Of a stretch of 64,000 nt of DNA, positions 23,481 to 34,267 are shown one piece after another. Made by a program: the position numbers and the translations under genes. The stretch comes from Rhodopseudomonas_A palustris_F (lineage in GTDB: Bacteria; Pseudomonadota; Alphaproteobacteria; Rhizobiales; Xanthobacteraceae), in assembly GCF_000013745.1 (NCBI RefSeq), contig NC_007925.1, positions 4,402,001 to 4,466,000 of the forward strand, read 5' to 3'. The notes under the pieces were generated by a model. That model was not told the DNA's origin. It saw only the letters and a list, made by a program, of their open reading frames with translations, and searched no databases. Positions within the stretch are counted from its first letter, which is position 1, and every line of letters starts with the position of its first letter.

Positions 23481-25361
23481 CTACCCCATTGCCTCCAATT
23501 CATCGATCATCCCGGCGATCACCGACAGCCCGCCGTCCCAGAAGGTCGGATCGCGGGCGTCGAGCCCGAACGGCTGCAGCAGTTCGGAGTAATGCTTGGT
23601 GCCGCCGGCCGACAGCATCGCCAGATAGCGTTCGGCAAAGCCTTCCTGGGCGTTCTCGTAAACCGCGTAGAGCGAGTTCACCAGGCAATCCCCGAACGCA
23701 TAGGCGTAGACGTAGAACGGCGAATGGATGAAGTGCGGGATGTACATCCAGAAGTTCTCGTAGCCCGGCTTGATGTCGATCGCGGGGCCAAGGCTCTCGC
23801 CCTGCACGCTGAGCCAGATCTCGCCGATCCGCTGCGCGGTCAATTCGCCGTTGCGGCGCTCGGTGTGGATCGCGCGCTCGAACGAATAGAACGCGATCTG
23901 CCGCACCACGGTGTTGATCATGTCCTCGACCTTGCCGGCGAGCAGCGCCTGACGCTGCTTTAAGCTCTTGGTCTGGCCGAGCAGCCGCTTGAAGGTCAGC
24001 ATCTCGCCGAACACGCTCGCGGTCTCCGCCAGCGTCAGCGGCGTCGGCGCCATCAAGGCGCCGTTCTTCGCCGCCAGCACCTGGTGCACGCCGTGGCCGA
24101 GTTCATGGGCGAGCGTCATCACGTCGCGCGGCTTGCCCTGATAGTTCATCAGCACATAAGGATGCGCCGAGGGCGTGGTCGGATGCGAGAACGCGCCCGG
24201 CGCCTTGCCGGGCCGCACCGGCGCGTCGATCCAGCGATCGGTGAAGAAGCGCTCGGCGATCTTCGCCATCTCCGGCGAGAACGCCGTGTAGGCGGTCAGC
24301 ACCATATCCTTGGCTTCCGGCCAGCCGATCGTGCCGGTGGCGGCGAACGGCAGCGGCGCGTTGCGGTCCCAATGCGCCAATTGCTTCTTGCCGAACCAGC
24401 GCGCCTTCAACGCATAATAGCGATGCGACAGCTTCGGATAGGCGGCGCGCACCGAGGCGACCAGCGCGTCGACCACCTCGCGCTCGACCCGGTTGGCCAG
24501 ATGCCGGGAATCCGCGACGTCCTCGAAACCGCGCCAGCGGTCGGAGATTTCCTTGTCCTTGGCCAGCGTATTGGTGATCAACGCGAAGGTGCGCTCATTG
24601 GCCTTGAAGGTCTTGGCCAGCGCCTGCCCCGCCGCCTTGCGCTTTTGCGGATCGCGGTCCTGCAGCAGCGTCAGCGTCGGCTCGATCGCCAATTCCTTCG
24701 CCCCGAGCTTGAAGCGCAGCGCCGAAATGGTCTGGTCGAACAACCGGTTGAAGGCGCCGTAGCCGGTCTGCGACTTTTCGTGAAACAATTGCTCGATGCG
24801 GTCCTCGAGCTGATACGGCTTGTCCTTGCGGCTGTCCTCGATCCACGGCCGGTAATGCCCGAGCTCGGGGGCCTGCATCGCCATCTCCATCACCGCGTCG
24901 TCGACCCGGTTGAGTTCGAGCGCGAAGAACAAAAGATGCACCGAGGCCGCGGTCAGCCGCTCGGAGACGTCGCCGTAGAATTTCGACAGCTTCGGATCGA
25001 CGCTGTCGCCGGCATGAATGAGCCCCGCATAGGAGGCCAGCCGTCCGGCGAGATCGTCGATCGCCTCGTAGCGCGCCACCGCCTCGGCGAGCCAGACGCC
25101 GCCGCCGCCCTTGGCGGTCTCCTCGGCGAGCTTGCCCTTGTAGTCGTGCTCGAAGGCGATGCAGTCGGCGTCGATCTTGTCGAGATCGCGCGCCACCTCC
25201 GGCGAATCGATGCTGGTATAGAGATCGGCCAAATCCCATTCCGGCAGTTGCGCGGCCTTGGCTTGCGGCTTGCGGCTCGGCGGGGTCTTCTTGGCGGCGC
25301 CGGTGCGCGGGGCCGGTTTGCGGACGGATTTGCTGGCTCGGGAGGTCGCTGCTTTGGCCAT
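23481..25361 (-). CDS. pepF: M3 family oligoendopeptidase F
   Basis: 626 residues, a cytoplasmic zinc peptidase that cuts oligopeptides. The zinc motif HELGH is in MTLAHELGHGVHQVL at about residue 417, and the third metal ligand Glu is in PLTLAETASVFGEM. A Lys/Ala-rich basic tail (about 1-40) precedes the catalytic body, which is longer than in many PepF proteins. ATG 25361 (MAKAATSRASK) was chosen over 25397. It is a single gene. Confidence 0.93.
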   Translation of the reverse strand: MAKAATSRASKSVRKPAPRTGAAKKTPPSRKPQAKAAQLPEWDLADLYTSIDSPEVARDLDKIDADCIAFEHDYKGKLAEETAKGGGGVWLAEAVARYEAIDDLAGRLASYAGLIHAGDSVDPKLSKFYGDVSERLTAASVHLLFFALELNRVDDAVMEMAMQAPELGHYRPWIEDSRKDKPYQLEDRIEQLFHEKSQTGYGAFNRLFDQTISALRFKLGAKELAIEPTLTLLQDRDPQKRKAAGQALAKTFKANERTFALITNTLAKDKEISDRWRGFEDVADSRHLANRVEREVVDALVASVRAAYPKLSHRYYALKARWFGKKQLAHWDRNAPLPFAATGTIGWPEAKDMVLTAYTAFSPEMAKIAERFFTDRWIDAPVRPGKAPGAFSHPTTPSAHPYVLMNYQGKPRDVMTLAHELGHGVHQVLAAKNGALMAPTPLTLAETASVFGEMLTFKRLLGQTKSLKQRQALLAGKVEDMINTVVRQIAFYSFERAIHTERRNGELTAQRIGEIWLSVQGESLGPAIDIKPGYENFWMYIPHFIHSPFYVYAYAFGDCLVNSLYAVYENAQEGFAERYLAMLSAGGTKHYSELLQPFGLDARDPTFWDGGLSVIAGMIDELEAMG

Positions 25362-25673
25362 GGGCTCTTTCAAAACATTGCGCGTCAAATCAGGCAAACG
25401 CTACTAGCTGAGACGATAGCAGGGCAAGCGCCTGTTTGAAGGCGTTCGGCCGGCAGCATTGTGATGCCGGCAGCGTTGCGGCGCGGTGACAGCCTGCGAC
25501 AAGGCAACGCGGCGGGCGGATTTCACGTTGAATGTGACGCGACAAGCGGATATTTCCATCGTCGACGGAACCTCGCGCAGCGCTGCGCGATTGTGCAAGC
25601 ACGTCCCGGACCGGGCCCCTCTGGCAGTTCATGTGAGCTGTGATGTCGGACAGGACGTTCACAGAGAGGCCCG
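25362..25673. other. Non-coding gap between pepF and the TerC-type gene
   Basis: 312 bases separating two divergently transcribed genes, so it should hold two promoters. I see no repeat of families A-E and no convincing short gene. Confidence 0.5.
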
Positions 25674-26336
25674 ATGAACGAGTTTCTGACGATTTTCACC
25701 CCCGAGGGCCTGTCGGCGCTGGCCCAGGTCATCATGATCGACCTGGTGCTCGCCGGCGACAACGCCGTTGTGATCGGGCTGGCCGCCGCCGGGCTGCCGA
25801 AAGAGCAGCGCGGCAAGGCGATCCTGATCGGCATCGTCGCCGCCACCGTGCTGCGCATCCTGTTCGCCAGCGTCACCGTTCAGCTGTTGCAGATCATCGG
25901 CCTGTTGCTGGCCGGCGGCGTGCTGTTGCTGTGGGTGTGCTGGAAGATGTGGCGCGAACTGCGCAGCCAGTCGCAGCACGACGCCGACGCGCTCGACGCC
26001 CTCAATGACGACGGCACCGCGTCCGGCGCGCCGCGCAAGACGCTCGGCCAGGCGGTTTGGCAGATCACGCTGGCCGACATCTCGATGTCGCTCGACAACG
26101 TGCTGGCGGTCGCCGGTGCCGCGCGCGAGCATCCGATCATCCTGGTGTTCGGGCTTGCGCTGTCGATCGCCTTGATGGGCCTCGCCGCCTCCTTCATCGC
26201 CAAGCTTTTGCAGAAGCACCGCTGGATCGCCTATGTGGGCTTCGTCATCATTCTCTATGTGGCGCTCGACATGTGCTACCGCGGCGTGCTGGAAATCTGG
26301 CCCGATGCGATGACGCGGTTGCTCGCGCTGTTCTGA
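25674..26336 (+). CDS. TerC/YjbE family integral membrane protein
   Basis: 220 residues with about seven membrane segments. The two Asp-containing half-repeats of the TerC/LysE-like superfamily are clear: VIMIDLVLAGDNAVVIG and LADISMSLDNVLAVAGAA. YjbE-type TerC proteins are implicated in export of Mn2+ or other metals. A GAGAGG ribosome binding site precedes the ATG. It is a single gene followed by a repeat. Substrate is inferred from family. Confidence 0.88.
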   Translation: MNEFLTIFTPEGLSALAQVIMIDLVLAGDNAVVIGLAAAGLPKEQRGKAILIGIVAATVLRILFASVTVQLLQIIGLLLAGGVLLLWVCWKMWRELRSQSQHDADALDALNDDGTASGAPRKTLGQAVWQITLADISMSLDNVLAVAGAAREHPIILVFGLALSIALMGLAASFIAKLLQKHRWIAYVGFVIILYVALDMCYRGVLEIWPDAMTRLLALF

Positions 26337-26379
26337 GCGCCTAGCGGACGATAGAGCATCGAAATGACTCCAGCGGCTC

Positions 26380-26493
26380 CGTCATTGCGAGCCGCGGACG
26401 GCGCGGTGCGCCGGCCGACGAGCGAAGCAAGCAATCCAACGGCTTTCTTGCGTAGCCTGGATTGCTTCGTCGCAAGAGCTCCTCGCAATGACG
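26380..26493. repeat. Palindromic repeat, family E
   Basis: It begins CGTCATTGCGAGCCGCGGA and ends GAGCTCCTCGCAATGACG, with an inner pair AAGCAATCCA...TGGATTGCTT. This is the only copy of this family in the window; its terminal words differ from families A-D. Confidence 0.75.
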
Positions 26494-26616
26494 AGCTTAA
26501 GCGCCTGATTTCGTTGCGACGCTCATGAGTCTGACTGTTAGCAATCCGATTCACCATTCATTAACGCTTGCGCGACCATGGTGGCCCAATTCGGGACAAT
26601 TCGCCTTGGAGTTTGA

Positions 26617-28125
<1,509 letters not shown>

Positions 28126-28422
28126 AGCGATTCGCGCAATTCGCTCGCGTGATCGCGCGCCGCAAGGGAACATTTGAACCGTTGCCGGGCGGTGACAGAC
28201 AAAGCGGGAGTCGCGTGGCAAAAACGGTGTGACGCGGGTGTTGTGGAGTTCTTCGAGTCAGTTTGTCGTGAGATCCCCGCGACCTGCTGGGCGGTTTGCC
28301 CGCTCGCATGGTAGCGTTGATGAATCAAGGCGAGCAGCGCGCGATCACGGCGCTTCAGCAAAAAGTTCGACAGTGCGAGGGACTGTTCCAAACGGGGCAG
28401 CTTCACCCAAGGGGTGCGATGA
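28126..28422. other. Intergenic region upstream of the L,D-transpeptidase
   Basis: 297 bases between the NtrC-type regulator and the L,D-transpeptidase gene. I did not find a clear sigma-54 (GG-N10-GC) or sigma-70 promoter, a repeat of families A-E or a short gene. Confidence 0.45.
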
Positions 28423-30615
28423 ATGCGAGATGATTCCAATGGCCGCCGCGGTTTCGACCGCGTTCTGATCGCTGTTGCGGCAACCTTCGTCACGCTCTCC
28501 AGCGGAGCCGCCATGGCGCAGTCCGGGCCGCAACGCAGCCCTGCCGATCTCGCCATCGACGCCGCCGTGCCGATGCCTGAACCCGCCAACCTGCCGCCGC
28601 CGTCGATCGGCGACTTCAAGCTCGACGCGGCCACGACCAGCGCCACGACGTCCGACACCACCGCTTCCGACACCACCGCCCCCGACACCACCGCGTCGGT
28701 GCCACCCGCCGCCACCGTCGAAGCGCCGAAGCAGGACGCCGCGGCGGCGCAGCCGACTGCGCCCGCTCCCGTCGCTGCCGTGCCCGCGGTCGCGCCGGCC
28801 AACGACATCGCGAAGGAAACCAGCGAGCCCGCCAAGTCGCAGGCCTCGCAGCCCGCCGCCGATACCAGCTCGAAGGATGCCGGCAAGACCGCCAGCGCCG
28901 TGGCGCCGGCCGATCTGCCGGTGGCCGAGAAGCTGCGCGAGATGCTGGACGGCAAATCCACCCGCTATTTCGACCGCAAGGGCGAGCGCGCCGCTGTGGA
29001 GAAGTTCTACACCGCGCGGGATTTCGCGCCGCTGTGGACGCACGCCGGCGCCGTCACGCCGCTGGGCCACGGCGTGGTCGCGCGGCTGAAGGACGCCGCC
29101 GCCGACGGCCTCAACCCCGCCGACTATCCGCTGCCGGATTTCGCCGCCGCCGCCACGCCGGAGGCCTTGGCCGAGGCCGACCTGAAACTCACCGCCAGCA
29201 TGTTGGACTACGCCCGGCAGGCGCAGAGCGGCCGGATGCATTGGTCGCAGGTCTCGGGCGACATCCAGTATCCCGAACACCCGATCGACCCCGCCGAAGT
29301 GCTGGCCAATGTCACCGCCGCCGCCGATCCGTCCGCGGCGCTGGCGAGCTACAACCCGCCGCACAAGATGTATCGGCAATTGAAGGCCAAGCTCGCCGAA
29401 TTGCGCGGCCAGGGCGATGGCCCCGGCGCGATCCAGATCGCCGAGGGCCCGGCGCTGAAGTACATTCCGGCGCGCAAGAAGCAGGCCGCCGTCGAGGTCG
29501 ACGACCCGCGGGTGCCGCAGCTGCGCGCCAAGCTCGGCATCAGCGAGAATCCCGACAGCACCCGCTACGACGCCAAAGTGGCCGCGGCGGTGCGCAAATT
29601 CCAGGACAGCGCCGACCTCAAGGAAACCGGGGTTCTCGACGAGCGCACCGTGACAGCGCTGAACAGCCCGAAGAGCGACCGCCAGATCGACACCGTGATC
29701 GTCAACATGGAGCGCTGGCGCTGGCTGCCGCGCGTGCTCGGCGCGCCGTCGCTCGGCGACGCCTACGTGATCCTCAACATCCCGGACTACACCTTGAAGG
29801 TGATGCAGCACGGCGCCCCGGTCTGGACCACCCGCGTGGTGGTCGGCAAGCCCGGCAATCACGCCACGCCGCTTCTGACCGAGACGATGAAGTACATCAC
29901 CGTCAACCCGACCTGGAACGTGCCGCCGTCGATCATCTACAACGAGTATCTGCCCGCTCTGCAGCAGGATCCGACCGTGCTGGACCGCATGGGCCTGAAG
30001 CTCGAGCGCAACCGCGACGGCTCGATCCACATCTCGCAGCCGCCCGGCGAACGCAACGCGCTGGGCCGCATCCGCTTCAATTTCCCGAACAAATTCCTGG
30101 TGTATCAACACGACACCCCGGACAAGAATCTGTTCTCGCGCGACGCCCGGGCGTTCAGCCATGGCTGTATGCGGGTGCAGAACCCGGATCAATACGCCGC
30201 CACGCTGCTCAACATCGCGATGCCGAACGAGCGTTACACGCCGGAGAAGATCCGCGGCATGTACGGCAAGAGCGAGATCGACCTGAAATTCGCCACCCCG
30301 ATCCCGGTCAACCTCACCTATCAGACCGCCTTCGTCGACGACGCCGGCAAGCTGCAGACCCGCAAGGACGTCTATGGCCGCGACGCGGCGATGCTGGCGA
30401 TCTTGCGCAATCCCAAGGGCAAGGATCTGGAGAACGTGGTCGCCCACGCCCAGCCGAACTACGCGAGACCGCGCGCCGACATTCCGCAGGGCGTGGCGTT
30501 CAACGACGGCGCCGGCAACGCCGAGCCGTCGTTCTTCGAACGGCTGTTCGGCGCCCCGAGCGCGCCGCCGGCGCAACAAAATCGGCGCCCGCAACGCAAC
30601 GTGTTCGCCCGCTGA
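28423..30615 (+). CDS. L,D-transpeptidase family cell-wall protein
   Basis: 730 residues, exported. The N-terminal RRGFDRVLIAVAATFVTLSS plus an AMAQS cleavage region is a signal peptide, possibly Tat-like because of the Arg pair. A long Ala/Pro/Thr-rich linker (about 45-165) is followed by an L,D-transpeptidase scaffold domain, a peptidoglycan-binding domain (about 365-415) and the YkuD catalytic domain (about 425-620). The active site reads AFSHGCMRV with the nucleophile at C582. It should form 3-3 peptidoglycan links or attach proteins, in the style of YcbB/LdtD. A terminator hairpin follows. Confidence 0.93.
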   Translation: MRDDSNGRRGFDRVLIAVAATFVTLSSGAAMAQSGPQRSPADLAIDAAVPMPEPANLPPPSIGDFKLDAATTSATTSDTTASDTTAPDTTASVPPAATVEAPKQDAAAAQPTAPAPVAAVPAVAPANDIAKETSEPAKSQASQPAADTSSKDAGKTASAVAPADLPVAEKLREMLDGKSTRYFDRKGERAAVEKFYTARDFAPLWTHAGAVTPLGHGVVARLKDAAADGLNPADYPLPDFAAAATPEALAEADLKLTASMLDYARQAQSGRMHWSQVSGDIQYPEHPIDPAEVLANVTAAADPSAALASYNPPHKMYRQLKAKLAELRGQGDGPGAIQIAEGPALKYIPARKKQAAVEVDDPRVPQLRAKLGISENPDSTRYDAKVAAAVRKFQDSADLKETGVLDERTVTALNSPKSDRQIDTVIVNMERWRWLPRVLGAPSLGDAYVILNIPDYTLKVMQHGAPVWTTRVVVGKPGNHATPLLTETMKYITVNPTWNVPPSIIYNEYLPALQQDPTVLDRMGLKLERNRDGSIHISQPPGERNALGRIRFNFPNKFLVYQHDTPDKNLFSRDARAFSHGCMRVQNPDQYAATLLNIAMPNERYTPEKIRGMYGKSEIDLKFATPIPVNLTYQTAFVDDAGKLQTRKDVYGRDAAMLAILRNPKGKDLENVVAHAQPNYARPRADIPQGVAFNDGAGNAEPSFFERLFGAPSAPPAQQNRRPQRNVFAR

Positions 30616-30674
30616 TCCCTAGGGGCGATCCCCAGGACCGCCCCGTATTAACGGAAATTCAGTAGTAGGAACAA

Positions 30675-30697
30675 CGGCCCCGGCATCCCCGGGGCCG
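30675..30697 (+). terminator. Terminator after the L,D-transpeptidase gene
   Basis: A 9-bp perfect stem, CGGCCCCGG with CCGGGGCCG, and a 5-base loop CATCC. It is not followed by a run of T, but it is isolated in a gap between two same-strand genes, 60 bases after the stop. Confidence 0.6.
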
Positions 30698-30898
30698 CTT
30701 GCATTAACCATTCTCCATCCTCGCCTCGGCACCGGGCTATTTTTCGCCACACTCGGCAGGCTAGGTTATGCCTAACGGGGGGTGGGGCGTAGTCTTCAAT
30801 TAACCCTCCTGCTTTAAGGCTGCATTCATCCTGTCCTCGCTGCTTCGGGGTTGCGAGGTTCGGATTTGTCGAGTGGTCATTTTGGGGTGGGTTCGTAG

Positions 30899-32524
30899 GT
30901 GCTGGCTGGATTCGCACGTCGTTTCTTGACGCTGACATCGACCCGCGCCGGGGTTCGGGCCGGATTGGCGTCGTTGTTGCTGCTCGCAGGCGCAGGCTCC
31001 GTCCACGACGCCACCGCGCTAGGCGACACCCGCACCCTCTCCTTCCACCACACCCATTCCGACGAGAACCTCACCGTCACCTTCAAGCGCAACGGCCGTT
31101 ACGACGAAGCCGCGCTGCGAGAGATCAACCACTTCCTCCGCGACTGGCGCAGCCAGGACCAGACCACGATGGACCGTCGGCTGTTCGACATCCTCTGGGA
31201 AGTCTACCGCGACGTCGACGCCAAGCAGCCGATCCAGATCATCTCCGCCTATCGCTCCCCCGCCACCAACGCCATGCTGCGCCGCCGCTCGTCGGGCGTT
31301 GCCCGGGCCAGCCAGCACATGCTCGGCCAGGCGATGGATTTCTACATTCCCGGCGTGGCGCTGGAGCAGATCCGCTTCGCCGGGCTGCGGCTGCAGCGCG
31401 GCGGCGTCGGCTTCTATCCGACCTCGGGTTCGCCGTTCGTGCATCTCGACACCGGCAACATCCGACACTGGCCGCGCATGAGCCACGACCAGCTGGCCCG
31501 CGTATTCCCCAACGGCCGCACCGTGCACGTGCCGTCCGACGGCAATCCGCTTCCCGGCTATCAGCTGGCGTTAGCCGATATCGAGAAACGCGGCGGCGCG
31601 TCGGATGCCACCGGCAGCGGCCCGACCGGCTTCCTGGCCTCGCTGTTCGGCAAGAGCAAGTCCGGCAGCGACGAGGATGACGAGGGCGGTGCCGCCCCGG
31701 CCGTGGTCGCCAGCGCCGACGCCGCCTCGCCGGCCGGCCTGATGGCCGCAGCCCCCGGCAACATCAAGAACGCCCTGGTCAAGATCATCGACAACGTGCC
31801 GCTGCCGCGCGCCAAGCCGCCCGCAGTGGCCGCCTTCCAGGTGGCCTCGGCGGACGTCCCGCCCGCTCCGATCGCGAAGCCGGTCGCCGAGAAGGCCGAC
31901 ACCAAGCAAGACCCGAGCAAGCCGCAATCGCCCGCCGACATCATCAACGCCCGCGGCTTCTGGGACGACATGCCGGCAACCAAGCAGGCGACGCCGGCGC
32001 AGGTCGCCGCGATCAGCGCCCGCCAGGCGCTCGCCGCCGCCGACCCGCAATCCACCGCCACCATTTCCGAAAGCACGATGCAGGCGATGGCCTATGCGCC
32101 GCCGCCGTCCGAGCGCGCCCAAGTTGTCGCCGCCAGCGCGCCGGTGCCGCGCAGCGTGCGACCGGCGCAGCCGGCGCGCAATCAGATGGCGATCAACAAC
32201 GTCACCACGGTGGTCGCCAAGGGCCAGCGCGGCCACGGCGCGGTGGTCGCGACCTCGTCGCGGCTCGCCGCCGCGGCGGTCAAGGACAACGACGTCTGGA
32301 TGCGCGCGATGATCCTGGCGCCGAGCGCCTCGACCATGACCTCCACGGTGTTCGGCGACACCGACCTCACCATCCTGCGCGCGCATTTCAGCAAGCCGCA
32401 GGCGGCCGTCGCCATGGCGTTCGCCGACGATCCGCAGTCCGGCATGCAGTGCGAACAGTTCACCGGCGCCGCCGTGGTGACGCTGTCGACCACGCCGTTC
32501 ACCCGCACCGCGGCGCTGCGCTGA
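30899..32524 (+). CDS. DUF882 (YcbK/MepK-like) murein endopeptidase-like protein
   Basis: 541 residues, exported (hydrophobic LASLLLLAGAGSVHDA near 22-37). The N-terminal third is a DUF882/M15-like domain with the metal ligands in the pattern SQHMLGQAMDFY and, further on, FVHLDTG. MepK-type enzymes cleave 3-3 links made by L,D-transpeptidases, and the adjacent upstream gene is one of these. The remaining 300 residues are Ala/Pro-rich and probably disordered, unlike the short E. coli proteins. The start is GTG 30899 with GGGGTGGG upstream. Confidence 0.85.
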   Translation: MLAGFARRFLTLTSTRAGVRAGLASLLLLAGAGSVHDATALGDTRTLSFHHTHSDENLTVTFKRNGRYDEAALREINHFLRDWRSQDQTTMDRRLFDILWEVYRDVDAKQPIQIISAYRSPATNAMLRRRSSGVARASQHMLGQAMDFYIPGVALEQIRFAGLRLQRGGVGFYPTSGSPFVHLDTGNIRHWPRMSHDQLARVFPNGRTVHVPSDGNPLPGYQLALADIEKRGGASDATGSGPTGFLASLFGKSKSGSDEDDEGGAAPAVVASADAASPAGLMAAAPGNIKNALVKIIDNVPLPRAKPPAVAAFQVASADVPPAPIAKPVAEKADTKQDPSKPQSPADIINARGFWDDMPATKQATPAQVAAISARQALAAADPQSTATISESTMQAMAYAPPPSERAQVVAASAPVPRSVRPAQPARNQMAINNVTTVVAKGQRGHGAVVATSSRLAAAAVKDNDVWMRAMILAPSASTMTSTVFGDTDLTILRAHFSKPQAAVAMAFADDPQSGMQCEQFTGAAVVTLSTTPFTRTAALR

Positions 32525-32601
32525 GTTTGTTCAGGTGATTTGACCGCGCTAGCTGAGGCCGGCGGAGCCACGCCAAACGCGGGCATCGCCCCGCCCACCG
32601 C

Positions 32602-32660
32602 CGTCATCCTGAGGAACCCGGCGCAGCGCGTAGCGCGAAACCGGGTGTCTCGAAGGATGG
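32602..32660. repeat. REP-like palindrome, family A
   Basis: It begins CGTCATCCTGAGGAACCCGG and ends CGGGTGTCTCGAAGGATGG. Same element as 2005-2063, in the opposite orientation. Confidence 0.8.
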
Positions 32661-32710
32661 GCCACGGGCGCTTGGCAACCGCGCGCCCTTGGCAATCCGC
32701 ACCGCGCGTC

Positions 32711-32756
32711 CGCATCCTTCGCGGCCCTCGCTGCGCTCGGGCGCCTCAGGATGACG
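32711..32756. repeat. REP-like palindrome, family A (short form)
   Basis: It begins CGCATCCTTCGCGGCCCTCG and ends CGCCTCAGGATGACG. Inverted partner of 32602-32660. Confidence 0.75.
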
Positions 32757-32875
32757 GCGCTTCGACAAGCGTCACCTTTGCAGCAATCTCGGGATTGCGG
32801 GCTCGCTCGCAAGTGCTCGCGCCCCAAGGATGACGTCGCGATATTTTTCGGAAAACAACTTCCCCACACACTCTG

Positions 32876-32920
32876 CGTCATCCTGAGGTGCCCGAGCAAA
32901 GCGAGGGCCTCGAAGGATGG
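32876..32920. repeat. REP-like palindrome, family A (short form)
   Basis: It begins CGTCATCCTGAGGTGCCCGA and ends CGAGGGCCTCGAAGGATGG apart from a few substitutions. Its right half resembles the first half of each unit of the 41.4-42.6 kb array. Confidence 0.75.
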
Positions 32921-32934
32921 CCGCAAGTACGTCA

Positions 32935-32996
32935 CGTCATCCTTCGAGGCTTGTCCGCAGCGCCTACGCGCTGCGGACAAGCACCTCAGGATGACG
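32935..32996. repeat. REP-like palindrome, family A
   Basis: It begins CGTCATCCTTCGAGGCTTGT and ends CAAGCACCTCAGGATGACG, with the long inner stem TTGTCCGCAGCG/CGCTGCGGACAA. Confidence 0.75.
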
Positions 32997-33019
32997 GGGC
33001 GGAATCGCCGCGCGATCCC

Positions 33020-33289
33020 TCACAGCATGCCGAGCGCCTGCATGTAGGTTTCCAGGATGGTTTCCTGTTCGGCGCGCTCGTTGGCGTCCTGCTTGCGCAT
33101 CCGCACGATGGTGCGCAGCGCCTTGACGTCGTAGCCGTTGCCCTTGGCCTCGGCATAGACGTCGCGGATGTCGTCGGAGATCGTCTTCTTCTCTTCTTCC
33201 AGCCGTTCGATTCGCTCGATGATGGCCTTGAGCTGATCCTTCGCGAATTGGGTCGCGGGCTCTTCCTTGACGGCGGCAGACGTGGCCAT
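33020..33289 (-). CDS. gapR: GapR-type DNA-binding protein (DUF2312)
   Basis: 89 residues, a coiled coil (FAKDQLKAIIERIERLEEEK) followed by the conserved DDIRDVYAEAKGNGYDVKAL and a second helix. This matches the DUF2312 family, whose Caulobacter member GapR binds overtwisted DNA ahead of polymerases and stimulates topoisomerases. The start at ATG 33289 (MATSAAVKEEP) removes 22 residues of unlikely upstream frame. It stands alone between repeats and an intergenic gap. Confidence 0.9.
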   Translation of the reverse strand: MATSAAVKEEPATQFAKDQLKAIIERIERLEEEKKTISDDIRDVYAEAKGNGYDVKALRTIVRMRKQDANERAEQETILETYMQALGML

Positions 33290-33673
33290 CTCGTACTCCT
33301 GATGTGACTGTTGGATTGCGGCCCGCTTGTATCGCGCCTCGCGGCGAAACGACACTCAAAAGTGCGGCGGCGGTCGTCAACGAGCATCGCACGAATCCCC
33401 GGCGATCGACAGCCGCGGCGGCGACGCGCGATTGCAGAATCACCGCGTCGCAGCCCTCGGGTTCCGGCGGGTTGCGCGATCACCGCCAGCCGTGGTTAGG
33501 TCTGGCGGTCACGCCCGGGCATTGACGTCACATCGGAGTTGTCACAGATTTTGCCATATCGTGAGGTTAAAGCTGCCGCGGCCGATTTCGCCCGGCCTGC
33601 TCGGATTGCCGTCACCTTGACAGCGGCCGGCGGGCCAAGCGAAGTCCTCATGGGTTTGATATAGCTTGACCGG
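33290..33673. other. Divergent intergenic region upstream of gapR and the DUF1036 gene
   Basis: 384 bases between two divergent genes, expected to hold both promoters. No repeat of families A-E and no credible short gene were found. Confidence 0.45.
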
Positions 33674-34267
33674 ATGATCGCAGCAGATTCTCATCGCCAT
33701 GCGTTTTCGCTGCGTCGACCCGGCATCGCCCTGATGCCGGCGTGGGCGCTTGCCGTGCTATGCCTCTCGTTCACGCCGGCGGCGGCGGATTTCCGCCTCT
33801 GCAACAACACCGCGAGCCGGGTCGGCATCGCGCTGGGCTATAAGGACGCCGAAGGCTGGACCACCGAGGGTTGGTGGAACGTGTCGTCGCGCAGCTGCGA
33901 AACGCTGCTGCGCGGCACGCTGGTGGCGCGATTCTATTACATCTACGCGCTCGACTACGACCGCGGCGGCGAATGGTCGGGACAGGCTTTCATGTGCTCG
34001 CGCGACAAGGAATTCACCATCAAGGGCACCGACAATTGCCTGGCGCGCGGCTTCGACCGCACCGGCTTCTTCGAAGTCGACACCGGCGAACAGCGCGCCT
34101 GGACGGTGCAGCTGACCGAAAGCAGCGAACAGAATACACAACGGCTGCCGGGCATGCCCGGCGCACCCGGTCCAGGGACGCTCCCGGGAATGCCGAACTC
34201 ACAGGGTGGAACGCCTCCGGGCGCGTCTGGTCTGTCACCAGATGCGGTCCCGGGAAGCAAGCAATGA
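33674..34267 (+). CDS. DUF1036 domain exported protein
   Basis: 197 residues. A signal peptide (about 20-38, PAWALAVLCLSFTPAAA) precedes a DUF1036 domain: ADFRLCNNTASRVGIALGY, the paired Trp/Cys regions VSSRSCETLLRG and QAFMCSRDKEFTI. DUF1036 proteins are predicted integral or periplasmic proteins with no known role. The C-terminal 50 residues are Gly/Pro-rich. The stop overlaps the pyk start as ATGA, so the two are co-transcribed and translationally coupled. The ATG at 33674 has only a weak ribosome site; a shorter start is possible. Confidence 0.85.
   Translation: MIAADSHRHAFSLRRPGIALMPAWALAVLCLSFTPAAADFRLCNNTASRVGIALGYKDAEGWTTEGWWNVSSRSCETLLRGTLVARFYYIYALDYDRGGEWSGQAFMCSRDKEFTIKGTDNCLARGFDRTGFFEVDTGEQRAWTVQLTESSEQNTQRLPGMPGAPGPGTLPGMPNSQGGTPPGASGLSPDAVPGSKQ

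Larger units (their letters stand above)
32525..33019. other. Repeat-filled gap between two convergent genes
   Basis: 495 bases without a gene between the DUF882 gene and the minus-strand gapR. Four family A palindromes occupy most of it: 32602-32660, 32711-32756, 32876-32920 and 32935-32996. Confidence 0.8.

Noticed and set aside
33871..34263. Upstream extension of pyk as a 606-residue protein
   Set aside because: The added 131 residues are the DUF1036 gene read in another frame; the ATGA overlap at 34264 marks the real start.
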